From positions 1-53,939 of the forward strand of contig JABDBN010000005.1 in the NCBI GenBank assembly GCA_013288625.1: DNA of 53,939 nt. The letters are read 5' to 3'. Made by a program: the position numbers and the translations under genes. The notes beneath the pieces were generated by a model. It saw only the letters and a list, made by a program, of their open reading frames with translations, did not search any database and was not told the origin of the DNA. The stretch is from Alphaproteobacteria bacterium (GTDB taxonomy: Bacteria; Pseudomonadota; Alphaproteobacteria; Rickettsiales; Midichloriaceae). Below are positions 8,601 to 17,276 of the stretch, piece by piece. Every line of letters starts with the position of its first letter. Within the stretch, counting starts at the first letter, position 1.

Positions 8601-9499
8601 CGGCCAGTCTTAGAGAATAGGCCATAGGTTTTCGGGACAAACCAGTACATATTAAGTGTAAGCAAAGCATATTTGCCAAAATCAGTAAGGTTGATTTTAC
8701 CTGATAGCACTTCAACATAATAATCCGGAATTACGAAGGCTGCCCAGTATATCGCCCCGGAAAGTAGCACCCCCCACACCACTCTGCCAATATTAAACTC
8801 ATCTATTTCACGGCAGATAATACCAAAAGTTGCAGCTATTCCCAGGCCTATCAATGAACTTATAATTACCACCCCAATTCTCACGTCGATAACTGCAGGG
8901 AAAACCATTATTACTAAGCCAATTATCACAGCCAGAGTCATCCAGTAGTATATCACCTTCCCCCTTTCAAACCAGATTTCAAAGACATTTTGGACTGGCT
9001 TTGAGAAGTGCACAAAGTACAAAATCAATCCAAAAATCGCTCCTACTATTACTTGCAATGGAGTGTGAACTCCTAAGTAGACCCGAGATACCATGATCAG
9101 AACTACAATTATAAAGCTCAAAACTCTGACAGTACGACTATTGACCAGCGTGGCAATTGTCATCCAAAAGAAAACAGCAAATACCGCATCACCACTCGGC
9201 ATCCCAAGTTGTGAACTAACTGGGATCAGCTGGTACTCCACCGGCGGACGCGACTGCGCAAAGATAACTTTCAACAAGTTTATATATAAATGGGAAAAGC
9301 AACTGGTTACGGCCAAATCAGCTAACCCGCGAATAGGCGAAAGCCAAAATAGTATCCCGATAGTGCCAAAAACAAATGTTGCGTGCATTAAAATCGGCAT
9401 CAACTTGAAAAAATCAGTTAGCGAATCGGTTCTGAGAGACAAGACCCAGCTAATATCAGTGAATGCATTAATGAAACCCATACTAATAATATATAACAA
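8597..9499 (-). CDS. PAP2-superfamily membrane phosphatase with altered catalytic motifs
   Basis: Integral membrane protein of 300 aa with several hydrophobic helices and the three-part PAP2 phosphatase layout: KVIFAQSRP (K77, R84, P85), PSGD (101-104) and SRVYLGVHTPLQ (S138, R139, H145). The family consensus is KX6RP, PSGH and SRX5HX3D. Here the PSGH histidine is aspartate (D104) and the final aspartate is glutamine (Q149), while the nucleophilic histidine H145 and the phosphate-binding K/R residues remain. Family members remove phosphate from membrane lipids such as phosphatidic acid, undecaprenyl pyrophosphate or lipid A. Activity here is uncertain. It lies 39 bp downstream of a prepilin-like gene on the same strand. 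Confidence 0.75.
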   Translation of the reverse strand: MLYIISMGFINAFTDISWVLSLRTDSLTDFFKLMPILMHATFVFGTIGILFWLSPIRGLADLAVTSCFSHLYINLLKVIFAQSRPPVEYQLIPVSSQLGMPSGDAVFAVFFWMTIATLVNSRTVRVLSFIIVVLIMVSRVYLGVHTPLQVIVGAIFGLILYFVHFSKPVQNVFEIWFERGKVIYYWMTLAVIIGLVIMVFPAVIDVRIGVVIISSLIGLGIAATFGIICREIDEFNIGRVVWGVLLSGAIYWAAFVIPDYYVEVLSGKINLTDFGKYALLTLNMYWFVPKTYGLFSKTGR

Positions 9500-9538
9500 T
9501 GATAGCTTTTATATACCACAGGAAAAGATGGCTTGCAA

Positions 9539-10312
9539 TTATCGATTAGCATCAATTATATCGAATACCAAATGGCAGCCAGCATACTTAAAATCTGTTG
9601 CATAAACTTTTGCATTAATACAAGTTTTTCCCGTGTCATTGCCTTGGCCTGTATCCAGGCATTGCCAATCAGTGCATCCCCATACTTGCCCACTTTTTGG
9701 TATTCCATCATCTATTTTGCCATCGATACTTTGAGCTTCACCTGGCGTAAATAATGGTGTATATGGAAAACTACCTACTCCATTTCCTGTTGTAGTAGCT
9801 CCTAGCCATATAACATTTCTCAATGTAGCAGGCCATAGAGAGCCCGCATCAGTTATTGTTCCAGTATCCAATAGAGCATACAAGCCACCACTAGCTGCTG
9901 ATGTTGGAGAGTTTGTAGGGTCTGCTCCATGCGGTGGCACAGTAGCAAAACCGGAGAATTTACCTGGCAGTATCCCAGATAAGCTCAAATGTTGCCATGC
10001 TCGCAAACCTTCATTAGCCAAAAGTCCATTATAAAAAATAGAACCATCACCATTCCCATCGACTGTAACTCCTCCTGACCAATATGAAGTAGCGTTGGGG
10101 AGGTCTCCAGGTAAGAAAAAGTACCTTGCCTGAAAGTCACTAATGGCCAATCTGTATTTTGCTACTTCACCTATTACTCCCGTAAGCTTTGATTGCTGCA
10201 TTAAACTCAGGCCTGCTACCATACCGCTTATTAATAAGCCTATTATAATGAGCACTATAGATAATTCTACTAAACTGAACCCTTGTATTCTTTTAAACAT
10301 GTTTTTAAACAT
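9539..10312 (-). CDS. Prepilin-like protein with type IV pilin N-terminus
   Basis: The N-terminus MFKNMFKRIQG|FSLVELSIVLI is a classical class III signal: a short basic leader, a cleavage site after glycine, N-methylated Phe1, Glu5, and a long hydrophobic helix. Such proteins are processed by prepilin peptidase and built into type IV pili or type II secretion pseudopili. The rest is a globular domain rich in Gly/Ser/Thr with LPGDLPNATSYW and a C-terminal part holding five cysteines, possibly disulfide-bonded outside the membrane. ATG at 10312 is chosen over a TTG at 10327; ATG at 10300 is also possible because the start region is a small ACATGTTTAAA tandem duplication. No other pilus gene is in the window. 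Confidence 0.8.
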   Translation of the reverse strand: MFKNMFKRIQGFSLVELSIVLIIIGLLISGMVAGLSLMQQSKLTGVIGEVAKYRLAISDFQARYFFLPGDLPNATSYWSGGVTVDGNGDGSIFYNGLLANEGLRAWQHLSLSGILPGKFSGFATVPPHGADPTNSPTSAASGGLYALLDTGTITDAGSLWPATLRNVIWLGATTTGNGVGSFPYTPLFTPGEAQSIDGKIDDGIPKSGQVWGCTDWQCLDTGQGNDTGKTCINAKVYATDFKYAGCHLVFDIIDANR

Positions 10313-10404
10313 GTAAATACTCAGCAATCCATTAAACTCATAATTTAATGTTAATAAAATATATTTCTAAGTCAAGCAAGGCTGCAACAATAAATGCTTC
10401 AGCA

Positions 10405-11589
10405 TTAAGTCCAGGCAATGTTTAAAGCTTCAATCCCCGGTAAGGTACCCGACTCAAGCCATTCCAGGAAAGCTCCGCCTGCAGTTGAGATATACGTTAG
10501 CTTATCAGTTAATTCAAACTGAGTTAAAGCAGCAACTGTATCGCCCCCACCTGCGATACTGACAATAGCACCATGTTCTGTCAGTTGAGCAATTCTGTCT
10601 GCCACTGATCTGGTCGCCTTGCTAAACCTTTCATCTTCAAACATACCAAAGGGGCCATTCCATAATACGGTTTTGCAACCAACCAGCAAGGTATTGACCA
10701 ATCCTGAAGTATCAGGGCCTACATCTAATATGCAAGCATTAGCAGGAACATCTGCAATCTGGCACACTTTAGGATCAACAAATTCTTCTCCGACCTTAGT
10801 AGCAACCACTGCATCGACAGGCAATATAATCTTTGAACGGGCAGACGATAGAAATTTCTTGGCATCCTCTACTAGCTCGGGTTCATAATAAGAACCTTGC
10901 ATATTAAGACCTTTTGCAGCAAGCATAGTATTGGCCATAGCCCCACAAATAGCCAGGTAATCGCAAGTCTTATCCATGAAAGCCAAAACTTTGAATTTGG
11001 TTGAAACCTTTTTCCCACCTATGATTGCCATAAGTGGTCGGGTATCATGAGCAAGCATCAACTTCAGGTTATGCACTTCCTCAAACAGCAACAATCCGGC
11101 ATAGGCAGGCAAGCATTTAGTAATCGCAACTATGGATGCATGTGCCCGGTGACAACAGGCAAACGCATCATTGATATAAATATCAGCATATTGCGCAAGC
11201 AGCTTAGCAAATTCGGGATCATTCTTTTCTTCTCCTGGATAAAACCGCAGATTTTCCAGAAGCAGAATCTCCTTGTCACCCAGTTCTTTGCTGAGCTTAA
11301 CCGTAGATTCAGATATCTCCTCACAAAAATGCACTGGTGTGGCATAAGTCTTCTCTAGAACTGGCGCCATAAATTTCATAGAGAATTCAGGAGTCTTTTT
11401 CCCATCTGGTCGGCCAAAGTGAGATGCGAGAATGATTTTAGCACCCTTTGATTTAAGAAGTTCAATAGTAGGTTTAAGCCGATTAATCCGAGCAAAATCT
11501 TCAATGACACCATCGTTTGCCGGCACATTCAGATCTGCCCGCAGTAAAACCCGCTTCCCGCTCAAATCAAGATTTGCAAAAGATCTCAT
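10405..11589 (-). CDS. pgk: Phosphoglycerate kinase
   Basis: Cytoplasmic enzyme interconverting 1,3-bisphosphoglycerate + ADP and 3-phosphoglycerate + ATP. The 394-aa length is standard. Diagnostic segments: GKRVLLRADLNVP near the N-terminus, LASHFGRPDGK, the IGGKKVSTKFKVL hinge region, LWNGPFGMFEDERF and the nucleotide-binding IAGGGDTVAAL. The gene stands alone, about 8 kb from gap, rather than in a gap-pgk operon. With gap it could serve the lower part of glycolysis or gluconeogenesis; the direction used is not visible from sequence. Confidence 0.97.
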   Translation of the reverse strand: MRSFANLDLSGKRVLLRADLNVPANDGVIEDFARINRLKPTIELLKSKGAKIILASHFGRPDGKKTPEFSMKFMAPVLEKTYATPVHFCEEISESTVKLSKELGDKEILLLENLRFYPGEEKNDPEFAKLLAQYADIYINDAFACCHRAHASIVAITKCLPAYAGLLLFEEVHNLKLMLAHDTRPLMAIIGGKKVSTKFKVLAFMDKTCDYLAICGAMANTMLAAKGLNMQGSYYEPELVEDAKKFLSSARSKIILPVDAVVATKVGEEFVDPKVCQIADVPANACILDVGPDTSGLVNTLLVGCKTVLWNGPFGMFEDERFSKATRSVADRIAQLTEHGAIVSIAGGGDTVAALTQFELTDKLTYISTAGGAFLEWLESGTLPGIEALNIAWT

Positions 11590-11680
11590 ATATAACCCAT
11601 TCTTCTATTAGGTATTGTATAACTTGAGATATTGAAATTAGCAAGTCTCGTTAATTTCCAAATTACGGCTACTTGGATAT

Positions 11681-11780
11681 TATATACCCCCATAACGGCG
11701 CCTTACCTCTTTTCTCACAAATTAAGAATTGGTTAACTTCTATGCTGTAAACTATTACAAGCATTGAATTATAGGGTGTT
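11681..11780 (+). promoter_or_regulatory. Upstream block shared with the tandem paralogue, copy 1
   Basis: The 97 bp before the first caspase-like/ankyrin gene are collinear with those before the second. Shared landmarks at matching distances from the ATG are TACCCCCA (starting 97/98 bp upstream), GTTAACTT (49 bp upstream), CTGTA.ACTAT, and the ribosome-binding-site region GAATTA.AGGG.GTTATGCC. A weak promoter may be TTGGTT (11729-11734) and TATTAC (11753-11758), 18-bp spacing. The match shows that the duplication carried the control region with it. Confidence 0.5.
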
Positions 11781-14636
11781 ATGCCTGATGTGATACCGTT
11801 AAGATCAGTTTTTATAGTAGGTAAAGATATATTTATACCTAAAGAGGTCTTAGACAGATCTAATGATGCAGAGTGTCTAATTATAGGTGATGGAAGAATA
11901 GATCTAAAGTTCTTAGAATATAGCAAATTACAAGATAGACTTGATAAATATACTAGAATATACATATTATGCCATGGGGTAGCAAGAGGTGGTGTCCACT
12001 ACCTTGATATGCCCACCGGATATTTGCTCAAAATAATAGCCGGATATTGTGGTGGAGTACCTATAAATGTTCAACTAACCGCCTGCTTTGCAGGCGCTGC
12101 AGCACCTGATGTCGTTGAATTGCCTCCAGGCTCAGTGCTTATTACTCACGGAACATCTTATGATCCCACCTCTGCTGACATAAATGATAGTTCTGCTTCG
12201 CGATTAAGCCAAGATTTAAGAAGCTCAGATTTTGTACAGGATTTTTTACTTAGATTTGCTTTACATACAAAACAATATGCGACGATATCTATACGCAAGT
12301 CAGATGGCACTGTTTTTAAGCACACTATAAGTCCACCTCGAAGCACCCTAACTAATCCTAATGAGGTAAGGCGTTATCTTGAGTTCGAGCGCACAAGATT
12401 TATGGTGGCATATAATCAAGCATTTGATAAGAAACTTGACCTTGACAAAATCCCTCCTATTACGGAGCAAGAGGCTATTGAATGGCGCGATGACAATTTT
12501 ATATATACTGCTGGAATAGGTAATAAAAGAGTATTAGAAGCACTAAGAACCCGAATACATGATTTTGATGACTATATCAATTCTTCATTCTTTAAAAGTA
12601 AAGACACTGCGTTAACTTTAGCTACTAGATTGGGTAAGGATGAGATAGTATCTGCTTTACTTGCATCAGATAAAATCGACACAAACAATGCAGATTGGGC
12701 ATTAATGATTGCTCTTCAAAAGGGTCATGGCAAGATAGTGGGTGCACTCCTCGTATCAGGCAAAATCAGCGTACACCTAGTAAGTACAGCATTGATATCA
12801 GCTGCCGAGAACGATCAAAAAAAGGTAGTATCTGACGCGCTCGCCTCAGGTAAAATCGATGCAGCAACTAAATTAATGGTAGCTGCCATAATGGGTGATG
12901 ATAAGGAAGTGTCCGCTTTACTTGCATCTGAATCGGATAAAATTGATTCAAGTACTATAAATAGGGCACTAATATCGGCTACTGCTAGAGGTCATGATAA
13001 GGTAGTATCTGCCTTACTTGCATCAGATAAAATTGATACGGGAATTGCAAGCAGGGAATTAATGTCGGCTGACATAAGAGGCCATAGTAAGGTAGTATCA
13101 GTCTTTTTTGCATCGGATAAAATCGATGCCAATGCGAAATTAATGCTGGCTACAATGAGAGGAGATGATGCAAAAGTATCAGCTTTACTTGCATCGTCAT
13201 CGGATAAAATCAATGCAATTAATGTAAATAATGCTCTAATGTTTGCAGTTGAGAAAGGTCATTATAAGGTAGTATCTTCTCTGCTTAATTCAGCTTCAGA
13301 TAAAATCGATAAAACGACTGCTAATAAAGCACTAATCTTAGCTGCCGAAAAAGGTGATGATAGGGTAGTATTTGCTTTGCTTACATTGGCACTGGAGAAA
13401 GTAGATTTAACTATCCAAAATGATTTGGAATTAACAACGTTAATGGTGGCTGCAGGTAATGGTCATGATAAAGTAGTATCCGTCATGCTTACACTGGCAT
13501 CAAGTAAAATTGATGCCACTAATGCAAATAATGCGTTAAAGCGAGCTGCCGCTAATGGTCATGATGAGGTAGTGTCAGTACTGCTTGCATCGGGTAAAAT
13601 CAATCCAGATACTGCAAGTAGGGCGCTTATTTCAGCTATCAAGTATGGTTATGATAAGGTAGTGTCAGTACTGCTTGCATCGGGCAAAATCAATAACGTA
13701 AATTTTCAAGATGAGGATGGATACACAGCTTTAATGTGGGCGGCCGCTATGGGTCGTGATAATGCTGTGACTAGTCTGCTTAAACTGGATGATACTAAGG
13801 TTAATTTAGAAACCAAAGAAGGGGACACGGCATTAATGATAGCTGCCGATATGAATAAGGATGGGGCAGGATCTATCCTGTTCAACTCAAGTAAAAGCGA
13901 TGTAAATTCAAAATTAATGTATGCTGCCATGAAAGGTTATGATAAGAAAGTATCTACCCTGCTTGCATCATCAGCGGGTGATATCAACGCAAACAAGGCA
14001 TTAATGCTGGCTTCAGAAAGAGGTCATGATAGGGTAGTGTCAGTTCTGCTTGCATCGGGAAAAATCGACTTCAATGAGACTTTCATGAAGGCGGCCATGA
14101 GAGGTAACGATAAGGCGGTGTCAGTCCTGCTTGCATCAGGTAAAATCGATGCAAATATAAAAAATGAAAATGGTTACACAGCCTTAATGTTGGCTTCAAT
14201 GAATGGGCATGATGCAGTAGTATCTGTTCTACATGAATCAGGTAAAAGCGATTTTAATTTGAGACAAGATGGCTACACAGCGCTAATGTATGCTGCTATG
14301 CGTGGCCATGGTAAAGTCGTAGATAAATTGCTTGGAGCAGGAGCTATTGTAAACCTTCGCAATAAGCAAGGAATGTCTGCACTCGATCTAGCCGCTCAAA
14401 ATGGTCACAAGGATATTGTAGATAAATTGACACCCCTAGTTGCCAAGCCGGTAGAAATAAATCCAATTGGGCCATACACAGATAAATTATCTAAGGAGCC
14501 GCAGAAAGAGGTAGTACCAGAGCCAAAACCGCATAGTGCCTATACTGACTTGGCTGGTAAGAAAGCTGATATACCTAAACCTGTAACCATTCATACTGCA
14601 GCTGTACAATCTGATCATAAGCCACAAATTCGTTAG
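11781..14636 (+). CDS. Caspase-like (clan CD-like) domain plus ankyrin array protein, paralogue 1
   Basis: Large protein (951 aa) without signal peptide. Residues 1-110 form alternating hydrophobic strands with RIYILCHGVARGG (His65-Gly66) and INVQLTACFAGAAAPD (Cys102). A hydrophobic strand ending in His-Gly, followed about 37 residues later by a strand ending in x-Cys, is the catalytic layout of clan CD cysteine peptidases (caspase, legumain, clostripain, C80). From about residue 245 to 905 there are roughly twenty ankyrin-type repeats with the core GHDKVVSALLASDKID, ending in canonical DGYTALMYAAMRGHGKVVDKLL units. A tail of about 60 residues follows. The ATG has an AGGG-type site upstream. 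A neighbouring paralogue has the same plan. Protease activity and host targeting are inferred. Confidence 0.75.
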   Translation: MPDVIPLRSVFIVGKDIFIPKEVLDRSNDAECLIIGDGRIDLKFLEYSKLQDRLDKYTRIYILCHGVARGGVHYLDMPTGYLLKIIAGYCGGVPINVQLTACFAGAAAPDVVELPPGSVLITHGTSYDPTSADINDSSASRLSQDLRSSDFVQDFLLRFALHTKQYATISIRKSDGTVFKHTISPPRSTLTNPNEVRRYLEFERTRFMVAYNQAFDKKLDLDKIPPITEQEAIEWRDDNFIYTAGIGNKRVLEALRTRIHDFDDYINSSFFKSKDTALTLATRLGKDEIVSALLASDKIDTNNADWALMIALQKGHGKIVGALLVSGKISVHLVSTALISAAENDQKKVVSDALASGKIDAATKLMVAAIMGDDKEVSALLASESDKIDSSTINRALISATARGHDKVVSALLASDKIDTGIASRELMSADIRGHSKVVSVFFASDKIDANAKLMLATMRGDDAKVSALLASSSDKINAINVNNALMFAVEKGHYKVVSSLLNSASDKIDKTTANKALILAAEKGDDRVVFALLTLALEKVDLTIQNDLELTTLMVAAGNGHDKVVSVMLTLASSKIDATNANNALKRAAANGHDEVVSVLLASGKINPDTASRALISAIKYGYDKVVSVLLASGKINNVNFQDEDGYTALMWAAAMGRDNAVTSLLKLDDTKVNLETKEGDTALMIAADMNKDGAGSILFNSSKSDVNSKLMYAAMKGYDKKVSTLLASSAGDINANKALMLASERGHDRVVSVLLASGKIDFNETFMKAAMRGNDKAVSVLLASGKIDANIKNENGYTALMLASMNGHDAVVSVLHESGKSDFNLRQDGYTALMYAAMRGHGKVVDKLLGAGAIVNLRNKQGMSALDLAAQNGHKDIVDKLTPLVAKPVEINPIGPYTDKLSKEPQKEVVPEPKPHSAYTDLAGKKADIPKPVTIHTAAVQSDHKPQIR

Positions 14637-14677
14637 TACTGAATATAGGTTATTAAAGCATTTGATAAACTATTCTG

Positions 14678-14775
14678 TACCCCCACCGATAGGCAGCTTA
14701 CTTCATTTCTCAACGGTTAATAAGCTGTTAACTTTTTAGCTGTAGACTATATCTAGCGTTGAATTAGAGGGGGTT
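14678..14775 (+). promoter_or_regulatory. Upstream block shared with the tandem paralogue, copy 2
   Basis: Collinear with 11681-11780. TACCCCCA starts 98 bp before the ATG, GTTAACTT 49 bp before it, and GAATTAGAGGGGGTTATGCC carries a strong GAGGGGG ribosome binding site. Possible hexamers are GCTGTT (14724-14729) and TATATC (14748-14753), 18 bp apart. Confidence 0.5.
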
Positions 14776-17190
14776 ATGCCTGATGTACAAAATCCAAGTG
14801 GAACTGAAGAAACACTACCTAGAAGTGTAACCAAACCTTACAAAGCCATTTTAATAATAGGTGATGGTCATCCAGTTGATACTATACCTAAAGCACTACG
14901 TGATAAATTTCAACAAGAAGGATATTTATTACTAGGTAATGGTACCACAAATCTAAAGTTACTAGATTATAGCAAATTATCAGGCGGAGTTGATAAGGAA
15001 ACCAGGATATATGTATGGGCTCATGGCATACCTCGCGGTGGTATCCACAGTATTGGTATGCTTACAAGGGATTTCTTAAAAGATAAAATAGCAGCATATT
15101 GTAATGGGATACCCTTAAATATTCAGCTTAATTCCTGCTATGCTGGCGCAGCTGCACCAGATGTTAGCGTACTGCCTGTTGGTTCAGTACTTGTTACACA
15201 TGGGCCTTCGGATGATAGTACGGCTGTCGCCATAAACAGCAAAGTTATTTTAGAATCTAGCCAAGATTTAAGATATCCAGACTTAGTAGATGATTTTATA
15301 CATAGATTCGCACTCAATGTAAAACAGACTGCAACAATATCTATTAAGAAACCAGATGGTAGTGTATTTAAGCATACTGTGCGCCCTCCGAGAGCTATCC
15401 TAACTAACCCTGATGCGGTAAGACGTTATCTTGAGTTCGAACGCACAAGATTTATAGTAGCATATAATCTAGCATTTGATAAAAAACTTGATCCCGACAA
15501 ATTATCTCCTATTACGCTCCAAGAAGCTAAAGAATGGCGCAATGATAATTTCATTCATTGTGTAGTTATAGGCGATAAAAAGCTAATAGAAACGCTTAAA
15601 GCTAACATCAATAAATTTGATGATTATATTAACTGCTCATTAGAAAGTGGAGTGACAGCATTAACATTAGCTGCCAGTCGTGGACATGATGAGCTAATAT
15701 CTGCCATGCTTACATCTAAAGTAATTGACGCAAATAATGTAAGAATCGCTCTCACAATAGCGGTTGATAAAGGTCATGATAAGGTAGTATCCGCCATACT
15801 TGCATCGGATAAAATTGACGCAAATAATGTAAGAATCGCTCTCACAATAGCGGTTGATAAAGGTCATGATAAGGTAGTATCCGCCATACTTGCAGCGGAT
15901 AAAATTGACAAAACTAATGTAAGAAACGCTTTCATGAGAGCGGTTGCGAAAGGTCATGATAAGGTAGTATCTGCCCTGCTTACATCAAATGAAATCGATG
16001 CAAATGCGGTAAATATGGAATTAGTTGCCGCTGTTGGACTAGGCCATGATAAGGTGGTATCTGCCTTGCTTACCTTGGCAGCGGATAAAATCGATGCAGC
16101 CTATGCAAATAGAGCATTACTATTGGTTACTACTAATAATAATTTTAAGATAGCATCTACTCTGATTACATTAGCAGCAGATAAAATCGACGCAAATGGG
16201 AAATTAATGTATGCTGTTATGAGAGCAGATGATATGGAAGTATCAGCTTTGCTAGCATCATCATCGGATAAAATTGATGCAGTTATTTTAAATAATGCGT
16301 TAAAAATAGCTGCCCAAAAACGTTCTGACAAAGTAATATCAGCCTTGCTCATATCAGATAAAATTTATGAAGGTACTGCAAGTGAAGCATTAATGTCGGC
16401 TACCGAAGAGGGTCATGATAAGGTAATATCTGCTCTACTTACATCGAATAAAATCGATGCAGATGCTGTAAATAAGGCGTTTATGTTAGCTGCAGAAAAA
16501 GGTGATGATAGAGTAGTATCCGCTCTGCTTGCATCGAATAAAATCGATTTTACTTTCGAAAATCATTTTGGTCACACAGCTTTAATGTTGGCTGCTAGTA
16601 ATGGTCACAATAAGGCAGTAGCTGCTATGCTTAAATCAGGCAAAATCGATGCAACTGATGCAAGTAATGCGTTAAAGCTTGCTGCCGCTAATGGTCGTGA
16701 AAAGATAGTAACTACTCTACTTGCATCGGATAAAATCGATGCAGATGCTGCAAGTAGAGCTCTTATTTCAGCTAGCTTTAATGGTTATGATAATGTCGTA
16801 TCTTTACTGCTTGCATCAAAAAAAATCAATAACATCAATTTACAAGATGACGATGGATACACAGCTTTAATGCGGGCTGCTGCTATGGGGCGTGATAAGG
16901 TTGTGACCATTCTGCTTAAACTGGACAATACTAAGGTTGATGTTGAAAGCAATTACGGGGAAACGGCGTTAATGCTTGCTGCTCAAAATGGTCACAAAGC
17001 TATAGTAGATAAATTGACTCCTTTAGTTGCCAAGCAACCAATTGGAATACACACTGAAAAATTGTCTAAAGAACCGCATAGGACACATACTGATTTGGTT
17101 GGTAAAAAATCTGATATACCTCAACCTGTAACCATTCATACTGCAGCTGTGCGATCTAGTGATATAAATCACGAGTCAATAAGACATTAG
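14776..17190 (+). CDS. Caspase-like (clan CD-like) domain plus ankyrin array protein, paralogue 2
   Basis: Tandem paralogue of the preceding gene (804 aa). The putative catalytic pair is conserved: RIYVWAHGIPRGGIH (His83-Gly84) and LNIQLNSCYAGAAAPD (Cys121), with almost the same spacing. The region after it (RPPRAILTNPDAVRRYLEFE) is nearly identical to paralogue 1, so the non-repeat domain extends to about residue 240. Some 15-17 ankyrin-like repeats follow, including two neighbouring 30-residue units that are almost identical at DNA level (15727-15906). The C-terminal tail shares VTIHTAAV and other blocks with paralogue 1. There is a 139-bp gap between the genes, and each has its own upstream block, so they may be transcribed independently. 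Confidence 0.75.
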   Translation: MPDVQNPSGTEETLPRSVTKPYKAILIIGDGHPVDTIPKALRDKFQQEGYLLLGNGTTNLKLLDYSKLSGGVDKETRIYVWAHGIPRGGIHSIGMLTRDFLKDKIAAYCNGIPLNIQLNSCYAGAAAPDVSVLPVGSVLVTHGPSDDSTAVAINSKVILESSQDLRYPDLVDDFIHRFALNVKQTATISIKKPDGSVFKHTVRPPRAILTNPDAVRRYLEFERTRFIVAYNLAFDKKLDPDKLSPITLQEAKEWRNDNFIHCVVIGDKKLIETLKANINKFDDYINCSLESGVTALTLAASRGHDELISAMLTSKVIDANNVRIALTIAVDKGHDKVVSAILASDKIDANNVRIALTIAVDKGHDKVVSAILAADKIDKTNVRNAFMRAVAKGHDKVVSALLTSNEIDANAVNMELVAAVGLGHDKVVSALLTLAADKIDAAYANRALLLVTTNNNFKIASTLITLAADKIDANGKLMYAVMRADDMEVSALLASSSDKIDAVILNNALKIAAQKRSDKVISALLISDKIYEGTASEALMSATEEGHDKVISALLTSNKIDADAVNKAFMLAAEKGDDRVVSALLASNKIDFTFENHFGHTALMLAASNGHNKAVAAMLKSGKIDATDASNALKLAAANGREKIVTTLLASDKIDADAASRALISASFNGYDNVVSLLLASKKINNINLQDDDGYTALMRAAAMGRDKVVTILLKLDNTKVDVESNYGETALMLAAQNGHKAIVDKLTPLVAKQPIGIHTEKLSKEPHRTHTDLVGKKSDIPQPVTIHTAAVRSSDINHESIRH
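15727..15906 (+). repeat. Two-copy 90-bp tandem duplication inside the ankyrin array
   Basis: Bases 15727-15816 and 15817-15906 are the same 90-bp unit, differing at one visible base (TTGCATCGG versus TTGCAGCGG). Each unit encodes exactly 30 residues, one ankyrin repeat, so copy-number change keeps the frame. The near identity indicates a recent duplication. Confidence 0.9.
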
Positions 17191-17276
17191 TTTTAGGTAT
17201 ATTTAGTTGCGCTTCACTATGGAGTGGGCAATACTCTCCTTGGTCTAATAGCGGTAATTAATAAAAGTAAAATCAA

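Noticed and set aside
10385..10400. Small hairpin AATGC-TTCA-GCATT downstream of pgk
   Set aside because: The stem is only five pairs and no T-run follows in the direction of pgk transcription, so it is not called a terminator.
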